This document shows positions 60,853-64,000 of a DNA stretch of 64,000 nucleotides, one piece after another; within the stretch, counting starts at the first letter, position 1; each line of letters begins with the position of its first letter. The translations under genes were made by a program, and so were the position numbers. Below the pieces are notes generated by a model that was not told the origin of the DNA, made no database searches, and saw only the letters and a list, made by a program, of their open reading frames with translations. Source of the stretch: Streptomyces sp. NBC_00670 (GTDB lineage: Bacteria > Actinomycetota > Actinomycetes > Streptomycetales > Streptomycetaceae). The DNA lies in the NCBI RefSeq assembly GCF_036226765.1, contig NZ_CP109017.1, forward strand, positions 806,001-870,000. Reading direction: 5' to 3'.

Positions 60853-61398
60853 CTATTCCGGTGGGGGCAGCCGGCCGAACTCCTCCAGGGCGTGGGCGAG
60901 CCACCCGATCCAGAAGGTCTCCAGGTCGATGCCCGCGCGCAGGATCAGATGGCGCAGCCGGTCCTGGGCGGTGTCCCGGCCGGGGCCGAAGTCGCGCTCC
61001 TCGATCTCCCGGTACTCGGCCAACTGCCTTTCGTGCAGGACGAGATGGCGGCGCAGGTCGTCCTCGATCCCGTCGGTGCCGACGACTGCGGCGGCACGCA
61101 GCCGCAGCAGCAGGGTGTCGCGCAGCGGCTTGGGGTCCTGGGACCCGGCGGTCCAGCGGGCCAGTTCGGCGCGGCCCGCGGGCAGGACCTCGTACACCTT
61201 CTTCTGCCCGCGGGCCGGCTGCTCGGCCGGGAGCGCCCTGATGTGTCCCTGGCCCTCCAGTTTTCCCAGCTCGCGATAGATCTGCTGGTGCGTCGCCGAC
61301 CAGAAGTAGCCGATCGACATGTCGAACCGGCGGGTCAGCTCCAGCCCGGACGAGGGCTTCTCGAGCAGGGCGGTGAGGATCGCGTGCGGGAGTGACAT
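60853..61398 (-). CDS. PadR-family transcriptional regulator
   Basis: A 181-residue PadR protein. The N-terminal winged helix is SLPHAILTALLEKPSSGLELTRRFDMSIGYFWSATHQQIYRELGKLEGQGHI, followed by KKVYEVLPAGRAELARW, the classic PadR wing. A C-terminal dimerisation helix bundle contains the HxxQLxxY pattern (HERQLAEYREIEERD). It is 42 bp downstream of the dienoyl-CoA reductase gene on the same strand, so the two probably form one unit and the PadR protein may control it. Confidence 0.92.
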   Translation of the reverse strand: MSLPHAILTALLEKPSSGLELTRRFDMSIGYFWSATHQQIYRELGKLEGQGHIRALPAEQPARGQKKVYEVLPAGRAELARWTAGSQDPKPLRDTLLLRLRAAAVVGTDGIEDDLRRHLVLHERQLAEYREIEERDFGPGRDTAQDRLRHLILRAGIDLETFWIGWLAHALEEFGRLPPPE

Positions 61399-61440
61399 GA
61401 CGTCATCCTAGGAAGAGCCCTCCCCGGAGAGGGGCCGCCC

Positions 61441-63531
<2,091 letters not shown>

Positions 63532-63544
63532 CCTTCCTCACGCC

Positions 63545-64000
63545 TCACCCCCGGCGGCCGATCACCACCGTCGTCCCGAACTCCTCCCACTCCGCGAGCC
63601 GGGTGTCGAGCCCGGCACCGGCGAAGGCGGCCGCGGCCGCCGCGGCCTGCCGCTCGCTGGTCTCGACGAACAGTCCGCCGCCGGGGGCCAGCCAGTGGGG
63701 CGCCTCCGCGGCGACCCGGCGCAGCAGGTCGAGACCGTCGGCGCCGCCGTCCAGCGCGACCAGCGGTTCGTGCTCGCGCGCCTCGGCCGGCAGCAGGCGG
63801 ACCTCGTCGCTGGGCACGTACGGCACGTTGGCGGTGAGCACGTCGATCCGTCCGCGCAAGCCGTCCGGCAGGGCCGCGTAGAGATCGCCCTCGTGGACGT
63901 GGCCGCCGTACGGGGCGATGTTGCGGCGGGCGCAGCGCACCGCCGCCCGCTCTATGTCGGCGGCGTGCAGTTCCGGTGCGTCCAGCGACGCGGCGAGGGC
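63545..64000 (-). CDS. PrmC/HemK-like protein N5-glutamine methyltransferase (N-terminus outside window)
   Basis: The C-terminal 151 codons of a class I methyltransferase; the frame is open to the right edge. Visible are ALAASLDAPELHAADIERAAVRCARRNI (end of motif I region), GDLYAALPDGLRGRIDVLTANVPYVPSDE and LDGGADGLDLLRRVAAEAPHWLAPGGGLFVETSERQA. The catalytic NPPY of HemK/PrmC reads NVPY, which I associate with the PrmC-related actinomycete branch. It would methylate a Gln in a release factor or another protein. It does not share the fadH promoter orientation spacing needed for an obvious operon. Confidence 0.85.
   Translation of the reverse strand, partial: ALAASLDAPELHAADIERAAVRCARRNIAPYGGHVHEGDLYAALPDGLRGRIDVLTANVPYVPSDEVRLLPAEAREHEPLVALDGGADGLDLLRRVAAEAPHWLAPGGGLFVETSERQAAAAAAAFAGAGLDTRLAEWEEFGTTVVIGRRG

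Overview
The window is 64 kb of very GC-rich DNA with strong third-position G/C bias, frequent GTG/TTG starts, ATGA/GTGA-coupled operons and rare TTA codons. The gene families (NsdA-like regulator, DUF397, DUF6479, light-type carotenoid locus with an ECF sigma factor) point to a Streptomyces chromosome, probably an accessory or arm-like region. No tRNA, rRNA, insertion sequence, prophage or CRISPR array was seen.

Left part (1-4.3 kb): adenosine deaminase (cut by the edge), a glyoxalase-fold protein, a dienelactone hydrolase, a secreted ricin/PI-PLC protein and a small unknown protein. Carotenoid/light block (4.3-19.7 kb): on the minus strand an RND/MMPL transporter, a 24-codon leader ORF, crtI, crtB and a Rieske protein. 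On the plus strand lie an SDR, a photolyase, then (after a divergent flavoprotein) an ECF sigma factor, crtY, a methyltransferase, crtU and a GlsB-type membrane protein. This resembles the light-inducible isorenieratene locus of streptomycetes, but no crtE or MerR-type photoregulator gene is present here.

Middle (19.9-43.6 kb): membrane acyltransferase, secreted tripeptidyl-aminopeptidase-like hydrolase, Gfo/Idh oxidoreductase, a PAS-SpoIIE protein with substituted metal-binding aspartates, an NsdA-like regulator divergent from a TTA-containing phosphotransferase, a secreted peptidoglycan amidase, a DUF397 protein, a second MMPL transporter, a RlaP-like nucleotidyltransferase, an acyl-CoA synthetase divergent from a secreted penicillin-acylase-family enzyme, a PYROXD2-like flavoprotein, an MpaB-type oxygenase and a cysteine-rich copper-storage-type protein.

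Orphan biosynthetic cluster (43.6-56.3 kb): one tightly coupled minus-strand operon encodes a large acyl-CoA dehydrogenase (TTA at codon 4), a free ACP, a C-A-T-TE NRPS module with a glycine-like specificity code and a cysteine thioesterase nucleophile, a SRPBCC protein, a ketosynthase-like protein lacking one catalytic histidine and an intact ketosynthase. It ends at a perfect 26-bp hairpin. A divergent MarR regulator and a 14-TM exporter follow. I do not recognise this gene set as a known product cluster; an acylated glycine released by a non-standard thioesterase is my inference.

Right part (56.4-64 kb): dihydroxyacetone kinase dhaKLM, a secreted GH75 chitosanase-type enzyme, a surface-anchored secreted protein, a PadR regulator, 2,4-dienoyl-CoA reductase with a perfect 20-bp palindrome in its promoter, and a truncated PrmC-like methyltransferase. 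A recurrent hairpin-bearing intergenic repeat occurs at least five times across the window.
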